A stretch of 64,000 nucleotides of DNA, taken from Halopseudomonas aestusnigri (GTDB lineage Bacteria; Pseudomonadota; Gammaproteobacteria; Pseudomonadales; Pseudomonadaceae). A program made the translations under genes and the position numbers. The notes below the pieces were generated by a model. The model worked only from the letters and a program-made list of their open reading frames with translations, was not told the DNA's origin and ran no database searches. Positions 26,701-37,070 of this stretch are shown piece by piece. Where the stretch lies: assembly GCF_002197985.1 (NCBI RefSeq), contig NZ_NBYK01000005.1:134091-198090 (forward strand), written 5' to 3'. How positions within the stretch are numbered: position 1 is the stretch's first letter; each line of letters opens with the position of its first letter.

Positions 26701-28077
26701 ATGCAAATCTTCAAGCGCGCCGATGGCGCTGAACAACCTTTCTGGGCCTGCGGTCCGTTCAAGATTCGACTGCCGTTTGTGCACTACCGGTGGGAAACCG
26801 CCGAGATGCTGCAGGCGTTGATCATGTTTGTGGTCAGCCTCGGCATGATTCCCCTGCTGGAAAAATACCTCGGTCTGCCCTACGACGTGGCTCTGGCCTA
26901 CGTCGTGGTCTGCGGTGTCGGTTTCATGCTGCCGGCCCTGCTTGGTGTGCCCATGGTGCCGGGCTGGATTACCCCGGCCATTCCGGTCGTACTGCTGTTT
27001 CTCGGTGACTTCGAGCCGGGCCCACAGGCCATTCAGGCGTTGTTTGCCTTGCAACTGCTGGTCTGCCTGATCTTCTTCGTCCTCGGCATTACCCGTCTGG
27101 GCAGCGCCATGGTGCGCATCGTGCCCAACTCGATGAAGGGCGGCATCATCATCGGCGCCGGTATCGCTGCGCTGATGGGTGAGATTTCCGCTGGCGGGCG
27201 CCTGGCCAACACCCCGATCTCGCTGACTCTGGGTACCCTGATCTGCCTGTATCTGATGTTTTCTGCATCGTTCAAGGGTCTGACCGACCGCCTGCCGCTG
27301 ATGCGCAAGATCGTCAACTACGGCATGGTGCCGGGCATGCTGATCGCCATCGTGGTCGGCATCGGCGTTGGCGAATACAAGATGCCCGACGTGCGCTGGG
27401 GCATCACCGCACCGGCCTTCGGCGAAATGTGGAACTACCTGCCGTTCACCGTCGGCATCCCCGACGCCAAGGTCTTCATGCTGGCGGTACCGACTGCCGT
27501 GATTGCCTACATCATCGCCTTCGGCGACATCATCGTCGGCCAATCGCTGATGCAGCGTGCCGATGAGCTGCGCCCCGACGAAGTGATCGAGAACAACGTC
27601 GACCGCGTGCATCTGGTAACCGCCATCCGCAACGCGCTGCACGCCTTCTTTGCCCCCTACCCCGGTCTGGCCGGCCCGATCTGGACCGCCGTCGCCGCCA
27701 CCATGGCCGAGCGCTACAAGTACGGCCGCAAGGCAATGGATTCGATCTACAGCGGCGCGGGCACCTTCTGGATCACCGGCTTTATCGCCCTGTTCATGCT
27801 GCCGCTGGTGAGCTTCTTCCAGCCAGTGCTGCCGATTGCGCTGTCGCTGACGCTGGTGCTGACCGGTTACATCTGCCTGATGGTCGGCTTCGAACAGCTG
27901 AGCAACAACGCCGAGCGTGGCGTCGCCGGCACCATGGGTGTGGTACTGGCCGTCTACGGCGCGGGCTGGGGCCTGGCCACCGGCGCGGTGCTGTATCTGC
28001 TGATTGAGCGCACCCACCTCTTGAGCTTCCGCAGCGCCCATCCGGATCAGAAAACCGACGCCGAAACCGCTGACTGA
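26701..28077 (+). CDS. SLC23/NCS2-type permease (xanthine/uracil permease superfamily)
   Basis: 458 residues from ATG 26701 (MQIFKRADGAEQPFWACGPF); a GGAG lies just upstream. About twelve to thirteen hydrophobic helices. Phrases such as NSMKGGIIIGAGIAALMGEI and VPTAVIAYIIAFGDIIVGQSL correspond to the substrate-site helices of the NCS2 fold. It is divergent from the well-known uracil and xanthine permeases, so a nucleobase substrate should not be assumed; its partners here (CoA ligase, porin, MBL hydrolase) point to an organic acid. The 154-base gap from the synthetase contains no obvious terminator. Confidence 0.85.
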   Translation: MQIFKRADGAEQPFWACGPFKIRLPFVHYRWETAEMLQALIMFVVSLGMIPLLEKYLGLPYDVALAYVVVCGVGFMLPALLGVPMVPGWITPAIPVVLLFLGDFEPGPQAIQALFALQLLVCLIFFVLGITRLGSAMVRIVPNSMKGGIIIGAGIAALMGEISAGGRLANTPISLTLGTLICLYLMFSASFKGLTDRLPLMRKIVNYGMVPGMLIAIVVGIGVGEYKMPDVRWGITAPAFGEMWNYLPFTVGIPDAKVFMLAVPTAVIAYIIAFGDIIVGQSLMQRADELRPDEVIENNVDRVHLVTAIRNALHAFFAPYPGLAGPIWTAVAATMAERYKYGRKAMDSIYSGAGTFWITGFIALFMLPLVSFFQPVLPIALSLTLVLTGYICLMVGFEQLSNNAERGVAGTMGVVLAVYGAGWGLATGAVLYLLIERTHLLSFRSAHPDQKTDAETAD

Positions 28078-28103
28078 CCAATAAAAACAAGAGACATCAA
28101 ACA

Positions 28104-29342
28104 ATGAAAAAGACCCAAACCTTTATGCTGACCGCCCTTGCCGCCCTGATGGCGGCTCCGGCCAGTGCTGCCTTTGTCGATGACGCCCAGAGCCGCATCG
28201 AGCTGCGCAACTTCTACTTCAACCGCGACTTTCGCCAGAGCGACGCGGCCCAGAGCAAGGCCGATGAATGGGCCCAGGGCGTGCGCGCCTATTGGCAGTC
28301 CGGCTATACCGAGGGCCGTCTGGGCTTCGGTCTGGACGCCATCGGCCTGCTGGGCATCAAGCTGGACTCCAGCCCGGATCGTACCGGCACCGGTATTCTC
28401 AAGCGCGATACCAGTGAAAACCGCGCGATGGACGAATACAGCGAACTGGGGCTCACCGCCAGGCTAAAGCTGGATGAGCACGTTCTGCGCCTCGGCACCC
28501 TGATCCCGACCCTGCCGGTCGCCATGCACAACGACAGCCGCCTGCTGCCACAGAGCTTTCGCGGCGGCTGGCTGCAGGCTCAGGGCAGCGACAGTCTGCA
28601 ACTGGAGCTGGGCCGCTTCGACGCGATCAACCTGCGTGACTCCTCCAATTACCAGCGCATGAGCCCGGTACAGGGCGGCGCCCGCAACGTGGTGGTCAGC
28701 GGCCGCCCCGACAGCGACGCCTTCGACTTTGCCGGCGCCACCTGGGCTATCAGCGACGCGAGCAAGCTCAGCTACCACTACGGCGAGCTGCAGTCGATCT
28801 ACCGTCAGCACTACCTGGTGTTCAACCACAGCCAGCCGCTCGGCAACGGCACACTGGCGCTGAACCTGCGTCATGCCGACAGCAGCGACGCCGGCCGCAG
28901 CAACATCGACAACCGCATGAGCAGCGCCACCCTGTCGTGGCAGGCCGGCATGCACAAGTTCACCGGCAGCTATCAGCAGATGGAGGGCGAAACCGGTTTT
29001 GCCTATCTGAACGGGACCGATCCCTTCCTGACCCACCTGGTACAGATCAACGACTTTGCCAACCGCGATGAGCGCAGCTGGCAACTGCGCCACGACTACA
29101 GCTTTGCCGATCTCGGTCTGCCCGGCCTCAAGCTGATGAATCGCTATACCCACGGTAGCAATATCGAGCTGGCGAATAGTCGCGGCCGCGAGTGGGAACG
29201 CAACAGCGATCTGATGTATACCGTGCAGAGCGGTCCGCTGCAGAACCTCTCGCTGCACTGGCGCAACGCGACCTATCGCAGCACCTTCGGCAGCGACATT
29301 GACGAAAACCGCGTGATCATCGGCTACACCTTCAGCCTTTGA
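28104..29342 (+). CDS. OprD-family outer membrane porin
   Basis: 412 residues from ATG 28104. Sec signal peptide MKKTQTFMLTALAALMAAPASA with cleavage after ASA or ASAA. The mature protein starts FVDDAQSRIELRNFYFNRDF, the usual OprD opening, shows GVRAYWQSGYTEGRLGFGLD, and ends in an aromatic (GYTFSL) for outer-membrane assembly. OprD family porins are substrate-selective channels for basic amino acids (OccD) or carboxylates (OccK); the small acid-linked neighbours fit the OccK side, as inference. It begins 26 bases after the permease stop and is followed by a terminator. Confidence 0.93.
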   Translation: MKKTQTFMLTALAALMAAPASAAFVDDAQSRIELRNFYFNRDFRQSDAAQSKADEWAQGVRAYWQSGYTEGRLGFGLDAIGLLGIKLDSSPDRTGTGILKRDTSENRAMDEYSELGLTARLKLDEHVLRLGTLIPTLPVAMHNDSRLLPQSFRGGWLQAQGSDSLQLELGRFDAINLRDSSNYQRMSPVQGGARNVVVSGRPDSDAFDFAGATWAISDASKLSYHYGELQSIYRQHYLVFNHSQPLGNGTLALNLRHADSSDAGRSNIDNRMSSATLSWQAGMHKFTGSYQQMEGETGFAYLNGTDPFLTHLVQINDFANRDERSWQLRHDYSFADLGLPGLKLMNRYTHGSNIELANSRGREWERNSDLMYTVQSGPLQNLSLHWRNATYRSTFGSDIDENRVIIGYTFSL

Positions 29343-29350
29343 TCCTTTTC

Positions 29351-29379
29351 AAAAAAGGCGGCCACTGCGCCGCCTTTTT
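29351..29379 (+). terminator. Rho-independent terminator after porin
   Basis: GGCGGC (29357-29362) pairs with GCCGCC (29369-29374) around CACTGC, flanked by A6 upstream and T5 downstream that extend the stem. It begins nine bases after the porin stop. Read-through would still allow the MBL hydrolase gene to belong to the unit. Confidence 0.9.
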
Positions 29380-29410
29380 GCATAAACACCCAACACAGGA
29401 TTGATCAGCC

Positions 29411-30280
29411 ATGCGCACAATCACGACACTGGAAGGCAACAGTCAACGCCTGGATGGCGGCGCCATGTTCGGCAACGCGCCCAAGGCCCTCTGGTCCCGC
29501 TGGGTCGAAACCGATGACCAGAATCGGATCGCGTTGAGCTGCCGGGCCATGCTGGTGCAGGAAGAGGGCCGCAACATTCTGGTCGAAACCGGCATTGGCG
29601 CCTTCTTTGCGCCCAACCTGAAATCCCGCTACGGGGTGGTTGAAGACCGCCACGTACTGCTCGACAGCCTGACCGAGATTGGCCTGACCGACGCCGATAT
29701 CGACGTGGTGGTACTCACCCACCTGCACTTCGACCATGCCGGCGGCCTGCTCAGCGCCTGGCAGGAAGGTCAGCCGGCGCAGTTGCTGTTCCCCAACGCC
29801 ACCTTCGTCACCGGCCAGCGCCACTGGCAACGGGCACGTCGCCCGCACCCGCGCGATCAGGCCTCATTCATTCCCGAGTTGCTGAGCCTGCTGGAGAACA
29901 GCGGCCGTCTGGAGCTGGTTGAAGACGGCAAGAAATCGAAAGCCCTAGGCCCGGACTGGCGCCTGCGCTTCAGTGACGGCCACACCCCCGGTCTGATGAT
30001 CCCGATCATCGACATGCCCGACGGTCCGGTCGTATTTCCGGGCGACCTGATCCCCGGCGCCCCCTGGGTGCACCTGCCGATCACCATGGGCTACGACCGC
30101 TTCCCGGAAACCCTGATCGAGGAAAAGGAAGCACTGCTCGACAGTCTGATCGCAGTCAACGGCAGGCTGGTTTTCACCCATGATCCGGACGTCGCCATGG
30201 CCTATGTCAGCCGCGATGCCGACAACGGACGCTATACCGTCAGCAACCCGCAGCCGCGGGTGAAGGGTCTTGCAAACTGA
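29411..30280 (+). CDS. Metallo-beta-lactamase-fold hydrolase
   Basis: 289 residues from ATG 29411. A full set of binuclear metal ligands is present: H104, H106, D108 and H109 in [10 protein letters not shown], then H191 (SDGHTPG), D212 (FPGDLIPG) and H257 (FTHDPD). The layout resembles the lactonase-like YtnP/AttM branch, so lactone or ester hydrolysis is plausible, but the substrate is unknown. No signal peptide. It follows the porin after an intrinsic terminator; location suggests a linked pathway. The tRNA promoter starts 37 bases beyond its stop. Confidence 0.9.
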   Translation: MRTITTLEGNSQRLDGGAMFGNAPKALWSRWVETDDQNRIALSCRAMLVQEEGRNILVETGIGAFFAPNLKSRYGVVEDRHVLLDSLTEIGLTDADIDVVVLTHLHFDHAGGLLSAWQEGQPAQLLFPNATFVTGQRHWQRARRPHPRDQASFIPELLSLLENSGRLELVEDGKKSKALGPDWRLRFSDGHTPGLMIPIIDMPDGPVVFPGDLIPGAPWVHLPITMGYDRFPETLIEEKEALLDSLIAVNGRLVFTHDPDVAMAYVSRDADNGRYTVSNPQPRVKGLAN

Positions 30281-30317
30281 TTCGACGAAAATAAAAAATT
30301 CTTTTTCGTTCAATCGC

Positions 30318-30345
30318 TTGACAGCCATTCTTAAAACAGTAGAAT
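30318..30345 (+). promoter_or_regulatory. Sigma70 promoter of tRNA-fMet
   Basis: TTGACA (30318-30323), a 16-bp spacer, and TAGAAT (30340-30345) end 12 bases before the mature tRNA 5' end at 30358. A near-consensus promoter, as expected for a stable RNA gene. Confidence 0.85.
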
Positions 30346-30357
30346 GGCGACCTCTGA

Positions 30358-30434
<77 letters not shown>

Positions 30435-30440
30435 GGTTCA

Positions 30441-30478
30441 AAACCGCTGATTGGTTAACGCCGATCAGCGGTTTTTTT
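30441..30478 (+). terminator. Rho-independent terminator of tRNA-fMet
   Basis: AAACCGCTGAT (30441-30451) pairs with ATCAGCGGTTT (30464-30474) around a 12-base loop and runs into T7 (30472-30478). It starts six bases after the CCA end. Confidence 0.93.
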
Positions 30479-30634
30479 ATTGCCTGACATTCATGCTTTC
30501 AGGCCATGCCTCTCGCGCATTTTTCTCCCCCGACCACTCCCCTATACTGCGACACGCCCTAACGCCGCACGCGCACGCCTGTCTGCCGTGCGACCCGCTT
30601 TTGTCGTCCCGAGGACGGCCTGATGGAGATGTTC

Positions 30635-31693
30635 ATGTCGGAGACAGCCACCCAACTGGTATTGATCGAACGCCGCGGCCATATCGGCCAGCTCACCCTC
30701 AATCGCCCGGCCGGGCTCAATGCGCTCAACCTGGACATGGTTCGTGTGCTGCACCGCCAGCTGGAAAACTGGGAAAGCGACGCACAGATTGCGGCTGTTG
30801 TGCTGCGCGGCACCGGCGAGCGGGCTTTCTGCGCTGGTGGCGACATCCGTTATATGTACGACAACTATCTGGCCGGCCGTCACCATGAGCCGGAAACCTT
30901 CTTCACTGAAGAATATGACCTTGATGCCTACATTCATGCCTACCCCAAGCCGATCCTGGCGTTGATGGATGGCTTTGTACTGGGCGGCGGTATGGGACTG
31001 GCGCAGGGGGCGAGCATCCGCCTGCTGACTGAACGCTCACGGCTCGGCATGCCGGAAACCGCGATCGGCTACTTCCCGGATGTAGGCGGCAGTTACTTCC
31101 TCTCACACCTGCCGGGTCAGTTGGGTATCTACCTCGGCATTACCGGTAATCACGTTAACAGCAGCGACGCCCTCTATGCCGGCCTTGGCGATCTGTGCAT
31201 CAACAGCGCCAGACTCGGCGAGCTGGAAGCACTGATCGACAGCTTCAACCCGGCAGACGGCAGCCTGCGTGATCAGGTCGCCGCACTGGCGAACGCCGAA
31301 CTGCCCGCGTCCGAGCTGAAGGCGCTGCAACCGGCCATTGACCTGCACTTCGCGCAACCCGACATCGCCACCATCCACGCTTCACTGGCCAGCGAACAGC
31401 GCCCCGAGTACCGCGACTGGGCCCAGCGCACTATCGAAATCATCGACAACCGCTCGCCGCTGGCAATGGCCGTCACCCAGGCCATGCTGCTGCGCGGTCG
31501 CACGCTGCCGCTGGCCGACTGCTTTGTCATGGAACTGCACATCGGTCGCCAGTGGTTCGAGAAAGGCAACATCATGGAAGGCGTGCGCGCGCTGATCGTC
31601 GACAAGGACAAGCAGCCGCGCTGGCAACCACCGCATATCGACCAGCTTGATGCGGCAATGGTCGAGGCCTTCTTCGACGGTTTTCAGCGGTAA
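30635..31693 (+). CDS. Enoyl-CoA hydratase/isomerase family; 3-hydroxyisobutyryl-CoA hydrolase-like
   Basis: 352 residues from ATG 30635 (MSETATQL), with GGAG six bases upstream; an in-frame ATG at 30623 behind AGGA is an alternative. Crotonase-fold enzyme of the HIBYL-CoA hydrolase branch: [22 protein letters not shown] (oxyanion loop), LGGGMGL, and the [23 protein letters not shown] block with the Glu and Asp used in thioester hydrolysis. Length (about 350) is that of HIBCH proteins, longer than simple hydratases. Likely role in valine degradation. Its 3' end overlaps that of dnaE2 by ten bases, convergently. Confidence 0.9.
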   Translation: MSETATQLVLIERRGHIGQLTLNRPAGLNALNLDMVRVLHRQLENWESDAQIAAVVLRGTGERAFCAGGDIRYMYDNYLAGRHHEPETFFTEEYDLDAYIHAYPKPILALMDGFVLGGGMGLAQGASIRLLTERSRLGMPETAIGYFPDVGGSYFLSHLPGQLGIYLGITGNHVNSSDALYAGLGDLCINSARLGELEALIDSFNPADGSLRDQVAALANAELPASELKALQPAIDLHFAQPDIATIHASLASEQRPEYRDWAQRTIEIIDNRSPLAMAVTQAMLLRGRTLPLADCFVMELHIGRQWFEKGNIMEGVRALIVDKDKQPRWQPPHIDQLDAAMVEAFFDGFQR

Positions 31694-34600
31694 TCCCGGC
31701 TGCGCACATCGAGCTTGTGCAATAGCCCGGTCTGGTCGTGCAGCTGCCGGGCGATCACATGGCGCACCCCGTCGCGCGCCTCAAACTGCCCGCGCACTTC
31801 CAGCAGTCTTGAGCCACGCAGCACCGAGCGCTGCCGCTCGGCCAGATCGCTCCAGACGATCACATTGATCATGCCGAACTCGTCTTCCAGGGTGACAAAG
31901 GTCACCCCGGTGGCGGTCTGCGGGCGCTGGCGACCGATAACCAGCCCGGCCACCCGCACCGGCTGATCCGGCGCCAGGGTCAGCAGCTCACGCGAGCTGC
32001 GGCAACCCAGTTCACGCAGCTGTTCGCGCAGCAGCCCCAGCGGATGCGGCCCCATGCTGGTGCCGAGACTGGCATAATCGGCCTCCATATTCTCGACCAC
32101 CGAAGGCTGCGGAATCAGCGCAGGGCTTTCAGCCTGATCGTGCTGCGCCTGCAGCAACGGCAGCTGCGGCTCGACTCCCGCCACCGCCCAGCGCGCACGA
32201 AAACGATTGCCCGCCAGCCCGCGCAGCGCTCCGGCATCGGCCAGTAGCGCGCGGGCACGGTTGCTTATACCACCGCGCTGGACCAGATCCGCCACATCGA
32301 CAAAAGCCCGTTGCGTGCGCGCCTGCAGCAATCGCTCAGCATCGTCACGATTCAGGCCTTTCACCTGCCGCAGCCCAAGGCGAATGGCCGGTTGCGCGCC
32401 CTCCCGCTCGACCGCTTCCAGCGAACAGTCCCAATCGCTGCAGCGCACATCCACCGGCCGGATTTCGATCTGGTGACGGCGTGCGTCCTGCAGCAACTGG
32501 TCCGGGCTGTAAAACCCCATCGGCCAGCTGTTGATCAAGGCGCAGGTAAAGGCCGCCGGCTCGTGGCATTTCAGCCAACTGCTGGCATAGCTCAACAACG
32601 CAAAACTGGCGGCATGGGATTCAGGAAAGCCGTAGCTGCCAAACCCCTTGATCTGCTCAAAAATACGCTCGGCAAAGGCCTGACTGTAACCGCGCGCCAG
32701 CATGCCTGCGGTCAATCGCTGGCGGTGATGCTCCAGCCCACCATGGCGCTTCCAGGCGGCCATCGAGCGACGCAGTTCATCCGCCTCGCCCGGAGTGTAG
32801 CCGGCGGCCACAATTGCCAGCGCCATTACCTGCTCCTGAAACAGCGGCACGCCGAGTGTACGTTCGAATACTTGGCGCAATTCCGGTGAGGGATAGTCGA
32901 CGGCTTCCTCGCCGTTACGGCGGCGCAGAAACGGATGCACCATGTCGCCCTGAATCGGCCCGGGCCGCACAATCGACACCTGAATCACCAGATCATAGAA
33001 ACAGCGCGGGCGCAGCCGCGGCAGCATCGCCATCTGCGCCCGTGACTCGATCTGAAACACACCGACAGTATCGGCACGGCTGATCATTTCGTAGGTCGGC
33101 AAATCATCCTGCGGAATAGTTGCCAGCGTCAGATCGCGGCCACGATGGCGCCGCAACAGGTCGAAGGTGCGACGCAGCGCACTGAGCATGCCCAGCGCCA
33201 GTACATCCACCTTGAGCATGCCGACCGCGTCCAGGTCATCCTTGTCCCACTGGATTACCGTGCGCTCGGCCATGCTGGCATTCTCGACCGGCACCAGAGT
33301 ATCGAGCGGCGCGTCCGATATGACAAAACCGCCCGGATGCTGCGACAGGTGCCGCGGGAAGCCGATCAGCTCGCCCGCCAGCGTCAGCACCCGGTGCAGC
33401 CAGGGATTGTTCACATCAAACCCGGCCTCGGCCAGCCGCTCGGCGCTGGGCAATTGCTTGCTCCAGCGGCTGCAGCAACGCCCAAGTTGATCGACCTGCT
33501 CCTGCGCCAGACCCATTGCCCGCGCTACATCACGTACCGCGCCCGCCGACAGATAACGGGTAACCACAGCGGTCAGTGCCGCCCGCTCACGACCGTAACG
33601 GCGGAAGATGTATTGAATGACCTCTTCGCGCCGCTCGTGCTCAAAATCCACATCGATATCCGGCGGCTCATCGCGCTCGCGGGAGATAAAGCGCTCGAAC
33701 AGCAGATTGCTCCGATCCGGGTCGATCTCGGTAATCCCCAGCGCAAAACACACCGCCGAATTGGCGGCCGAGCCGCGGCCCTGACAGAGAATCTGCTGCT
33801 CGCGGGCGAAGGCAACGATGTCCTGCACGGTAAGAAAGTAGCTGTCGTAGGCCTTCTCCGCGATCAGCTCCAATTCATACTCCAGCTGCGAACGCACCTT
33901 GTCGCTGACCCCGTTTGGCCAACGCCAGGCCGCACCGCGCCAGGTCAGTTCACGCAACCAGCTGGACGGGGTATGCCCCTCAGGCACCAGTTCACGAGGA
34001 TACTGGTAGCGCAGCTCACCCATGTCGAACTGACAGCGTGCGGCAATACGGCGGCTTTCGGCCAGCAGCGCCGGCGGGTAGATCGCGGCCAGCGCCGATA
34101 AACTGCGCAAGTGGCGCTCGCCATTGGCAAACAGCCGACTGCCCGCCTCCATCACCGTACAGTGGTGGCGCAGCGCGGTCAGGGTATCCTGCAGCGCCCG
34201 CCGCCCGCGCACATGCATGTGTACGTCACCGCTGGCGACACAGGGCAGACCAAGCCGTGCGGCCAGCCCCTGCAGCTGATCCAGCTTGCGTGCATCATCC
34301 GGCCCGCGGTGCAGTTCGACTGCCAGCCACAGACGCCCCGGCAGCAGCGGCTGCAGCTGCCGACCGTGCTCCTCATCCTGACCGTGGCGCGGCAGCCACA
34401 GGCCCAGCAAGCCGTCCAGCGCGTCATTCAGGTCCTCAAGCCGCAAACAGTACTGACCCTTTCCGGCACGACGGCGGGCAAGGGTCAGCAGCCGGCACAG
34501 GCTCTGATAGCCGGTCAGGTTCTCGACCAGCAACACCAGCTTGGGCCCGTTTTCAAGCTGAACCTCGCTACCGACGATCAGCTTCATACCGGACTCCTGC

Positions 34601-34767
34601 GCTGCCTGCCAGGCACGCACTATGCCGGCCAGGCTGGCCTCGTCCGTAATCGCCAGGGCGTCGTAGCCATGCTGCCTGGCGCGGGCAAACAGCTCCTGCG
34701 CGCTTGACGCCCCGCGCTGAAAGCTGAAGTTCGACAGGCAGTGCAGCTCGGCATAACCCACATTCAT
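31684..34767 (-). CDS. dnaE2: Error-prone DNA polymerase DnaE2/ImuC
   Basis: 1,027 residues from ATG 34767, which overlaps the imuB stop as ATGA; an in-frame ATG at 34776 would add three residues. A C-family polymerase alpha paralogue that performs SOS translesion synthesis. N-terminal PHP domain ([20 protein letters not shown]), the polymerase active-site motif [10 protein letters not shown] with its two catalytic Asp, a fingers/thumb region, and an OB domain near the C-terminus ([19 protein letters not shown]). Length is typical for DnaE2 and shorter than replicative DnaE. Third gene of imuA-imuB-dnaE2. Confidence 0.97.
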   Translation of the reverse strand: MNVGYAELHCLSNFSFQRGASSAQELFARARQHGYDALAITDEASLAGIVRAWQAAQESGMKLIVGSEVQLENGPKLVLLVENLTGYQSLCRLLTLARRRAGKGQYCLRLEDLNDALDGLLGLWLPRHGQDEEHGRQLQPLLPGRLWLAVELHRGPDDARKLDQLQGLAARLGLPCVASGDVHMHVRGRRALQDTLTALRHHCTVMEAGSRLFANGERHLRSLSALAAIYPPALLAESRRIAARCQFDMGELRYQYPRELVPEGHTPSSWLRELTWRGAAWRWPNGVSDKVRSQLEYELELIAEKAYDSYFLTVQDIVAFAREQQILCQGRGSAANSAVCFALGITEIDPDRSNLLFERFISRERDEPPDIDVDFEHERREEVIQYIFRRYGRERAALTAVVTRYLSAGAVRDVARAMGLAQEQVDQLGRCCSRWSKQLPSAERLAEAGFDVNNPWLHRVLTLAGELIGFPRHLSQHPGGFVISDAPLDTLVPVENASMAERTVIQWDKDDLDAVGMLKVDVLALGMLSALRRTFDLLRRHRGRDLTLATIPQDDLPTYEMISRADTVGVFQIESRAQMAMLPRLRPRCFYDLVIQVSIVRPGPIQGDMVHPFLRRRNGEEAVDYPSPELRQVFERTLGVPLFQEQVMALAIVAAGYTPGEADELRRSMAAWKRHGGLEHHRQRLTAGMLARGYSQAFAERIFEQIKGFGSYGFPESHAASFALLSYASSWLKCHEPAAFTCALINSWPMGFYSPDQLLQDARRHQIEIRPVDVRCSDWDCSLEAVEREGAQPAIRLGLRQVKGLNRDDAERLLQARTQRAFVDVADLVQRGGISNRARALLADAGALRGLAGNRFRARWAVAGVEPQLPLLQAQHDQAESPALIPQPSVVENMEADYASLGTSMGPHPLGLLREQLRELGCRSSRELLTLAPDQPVRVAGLVIGRQRPQTATGVTFVTLEDEFGMINVIVWSDLAERQRSVLRGSRLLEVRGQFEARDGVRHVIARQLHDQTGLLHKLDVRSRDYR

Positions 34768-36173
34768 GCGAACCATCCGTGCACCCAGAATGGCCCGGGG
34801 CGTCCGGCGGCATGAAAGGCCCAGGCCCGGCGTCCGTCGCGGGTTTCGATCAGGTAGTAGTCACGCCGCACGTCCTCGCCATCCCACCAGCCGGATTCGA
34901 TCCGCTCCGGCCCGGCCAGCACCCGCGGAAACAGGTCATTGAGCAACTCCGGCTCGGCCAGCAGCCAGCCCGGCCGCGGCCCGGGCGGTCGCGCAGCTGC
35001 GTCGCCCCGCTCCTGCGCCAGCCAACTGCGCTCGGGCCGGTGCTCATCCACCGCGGCCAGCGGCTGAACGACCTTGTCGCCCAGGCGTGCGCGCAGCCGT
35101 TCACAGACCTGCAGCCAGCTCTGTGACTGCTGCGGCCGATTACTGAACAGCTCTGCTGCGGCCGGTACAAAGCGCGGCAGATCTTCGGCGAGCAGGGTCA
35201 ACGCCTGTACCGGCGCGGCCAGTTCGATACGCTCCAGCCGCCCCCGCGCCAACTCGAACAGCCGCTCTGGGTCACGCTCGGCCCCCAGCAAGCCGACCGG
35301 CACCTCGCTAGCGGGCTGGCGGCGGTGCTCCAGAAGCAGTGCAAAGCGCTGAACCCCGCAGTCTCGCCCGGCCAGAAAGGTCGCCAGATCACTGATCAGG
35401 CGCCGCAGCGGGAACAACAGCGAGCTGTTCGACTCAACGTCAAAGTTGAATTCGATGCGCTGACGAAACCGATCCGGCGGCTGATAGCAACTGAGCGCCA
35501 GCGGATGATGCCCCTGCAACTGATCAAGATGCGCCAGCAACTGGGGCGGGAAGCGTTTGGCCAGCCCGTCACGGGGCAATTCCAGCACCTGCTGCAGGCG
35601 GCGCAGGCCCATGCGCTGCAGGCTCTCAACCAGCACGCCCGGCAGGCCGCTGCGCGCCACCGGCAGACGCTGCAGCTCGGCTTGCAGCGTCTGCTCGTCT
35701 ACCGCCAGCCCGTCTGCCACGTTGGTCAGCACCCGGGCCGCCAACGGGTTGGGCGCCAGCACCAGCCGATGCTGAAAGCCCAGCGCCTGCAGCTCGGCGC
35801 GCAGACGCTGCTCAAGTTCAGGCCAGGGACCGAACAAACGCAAACTGGAGGCCACCTCCAGCAACAGGGTGCGGGGGAAATCCAGACTCACATGACCACT
35901 GAAGCCGTACGCCCAGCTGGCCAGAAACTGTTGCCAATGCTCGATCTGTGCCGGGTCGTGCTCGACCGTATCAAAGCGCTCCAGCAACATGCGCGCGTGG
36001 GTCAGACTTTGTCCTGATCGCAGCCCATGAGCACGGGCCGACTCGTTAACTGCCTGCAAGACCCGCCGCTGTGGCGGCCCGCTGAGCAAAGCCAATGGCG
36101 CGTCGGCGTCCTCCCGGCTGCGCAGTACCGCATCCAGAGCCAGCTGGGGAAAGAGAATGCAAAGCCAGCGCAT
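34764..36173 (-). CDS. imuB: ImuB, Y-family polymerase-like mutasome hub
   Basis: 469 residues, ATG at 36173. Resembles Y-family polymerases (opening [17 protein letters not shown], then [18 protein letters not shown]) but the catalytic acidic residues of the DxD/SLDE kind are missing, as usual for ImuB. In known systems it binds the beta clamp and recruits DnaE2 and ImuA. The C-terminal part is longer than in DinB and contains a [20 protein letters not shown] stretch near the end. Seven bases after imuA; stop overlaps the dnaE2 start. Confidence 0.95.
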   Translation of the reverse strand: MRWLCILFPQLALDAVLRSREDADAPLALLSGPPQRRVLQAVNESARAHGLRSGQSLTHARMLLERFDTVEHDPAQIEHWQQFLASWAYGFSGHVSLDFPRTLLLEVASSLRLFGPWPELEQRLRAELQALGFQHRLVLAPNPLAARVLTNVADGLAVDEQTLQAELQRLPVARSGLPGVLVESLQRMGLRRLQQVLELPRDGLAKRFPPQLLAHLDQLQGHHPLALSCYQPPDRFRQRIEFNFDVESNSSLLFPLRRLISDLATFLAGRDCGVQRFALLLEHRRQPASEVPVGLLGAERDPERLFELARGRLERIELAAPVQALTLLAEDLPRFVPAAAELFSNRPQQSQSWLQVCERLRARLGDKVVQPLAAVDEHRPERSWLAQERGDAAARPPGPRPGWLLAEPELLNDLFPRVLAGPERIESGWWDGEDVRRDYYLIETRDGRRAWAFHAAGRPGPFWVHGWFA

Positions 36174-36180
36174 GATGACC

Positions 36181-36792
36181 TCAGAATGCTACCGGGACTG
36201 GCCGTACCGGAGGCACGCCACCGCGGCACTTGAGAACCCGCCACTGCCGAGGCTGGTTATCCAGCAGCAGACGCAGCGCTGCCGGTGAGGGGTTATCGGC
36301 AGCACGCCGATGGCGCAACACAAAAGCCAGCGTCTGGCCGCTGTCAGCCGCTACCTGCAGCCGTCGCAACGCCCGGTCATCGGCCTGCTCCGGCCAGCAC
36401 AGTACGGCACCACAACTACCCGAGCGCAGGCACTGCTCAGCCGCCCAGAGCCGCTCGGCGCCGCTGACCTGCAACAACGAGACCTGCGCCAGCACTACAC
36501 CCGCCGCCTGCCAGGCCGGGGCAAAGGGAACCGCTGGGGCGCCTACGAGTACGACCCGCTCACCCGCCTGCGTCAGCCGCGCCAGCAGCGGCCACAGCAG
36601 TTGCAGTTCGCCACTGCCGGGTGACCCCAGCAAAATCTCGTTCAGCGCAGCCAGTTGCCAGCCACCACCGGGCAATAGCGCATCCAGTTGCGCGTGCCCG
36701 GTTGGCTGCTCGGCAAGCGGCTCGCCCTGCTGTCGTCCGCGCCAGACACGGCGCGTTTCCAGCAACCGATCAAGTGCGACCACTGCGCCCAT
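36181..36792 (-). CDS. imuA: ImuA, SulA/RecA-like mutasome component
   Basis: 203 residues, ATG at 36792 behind TGAGG. A short RecA-like protein without a canonical Walker A (GSPGSGELQLLW occupies that place). HAQLDALLPGGGWQLAALNEIL is a typical start for the translesion-synthesis-associated ImuA family. It interacts with ImuB, and in known systems is needed for DnaE2-dependent mutagenesis. First gene of the operon; its promoter carries a LexA box 18 bases upstream of the start. No lexA2 gene precedes it, unlike the four-gene lexA2-imuA-imuB-dnaE2 arrangement seen in other pseudomonads. Confidence 0.93.
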   Translation of the reverse strand: MGAVVALDRLLETRRVWRGRQQGEPLAEQPTGHAQLDALLPGGGWQLAALNEILLGSPGSGELQLLWPLLARLTQAGERVVLVGAPAVPFAPAWQAAGVVLAQVSLLQVSGAERLWAAEQCLRSGSCGAVLCWPEQADDRALRRLQVAADSGQTLAFVLRHRRAADNPSPAALRLLLDNQPRQWRVLKCRGGVPPVRPVPVAF

Positions 36793-36810
36793 GGAAACCT
36801 CAGAAATATA

Positions 36811-36826
36811 CTGTATATGCGTACAG
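36811..36826 (-). promoter_or_regulatory. LexA (SOS) box of imuA-imuB-dnaE2
   Basis: CTGTATATGCGTACAG matches the CTG-N10-CAG gammaproteobacterial LexA consensus exactly. It overlaps the -10 element of the operon promoter, so LexA would block RNA polymerase until SOS cleavage. Confidence 0.92.
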
Positions 36827-36853
36827 CATATTTATTCGCATGGCGGTGGTCAA
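36825..36853 (-). promoter_or_regulatory. Sigma70 promoter of imuA operon
   Basis: On the minus strand, TTGACC (36853-36848), a 17-bp spacer and TATGCT (36830-36825) form a good sigma70 promoter. The last two bases of the -10 lie inside the LexA box. The remaining 217 bases up to the hldE stop (36854-37070) contain no gene or terminator that I can recognise. Confidence 0.8.
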
Positions 36854-37070
36854 TTGCAAACACGCAGGCACGACAAACGGCGCTTGAGGCAGCGCAGAAA
36901 AGTCAGGGAAGACATTCAGAACAGACACCCTGACAATGGCGTGGAAAGCCACCGCCAGGGCACAAGAGAAGCAGAGCGCAGGGCACCCTGATGAACCCGC
37001 TCCGGGTGGAGCAAGGCGAGCACAAACAGCCGCGGAGGCAGAACCCGGCTGCTGTGCTAATCCGGGCTAA

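Noticed and set aside
26701-28077. Assigning the permease as a uracil or xanthine transporter
   Set aside because: Only superfamily membership is supported; the neighbours argue for an organic acid and the sequence is distant from classical nucleobase carriers as I remember them.
26695-28104. 469-codon minus-strand open frame opposite the SLC23-type permease
   Set aside because: Composition (Asp/His/Gln/Gly) is that expected from reading hydrophobic codons backwards.
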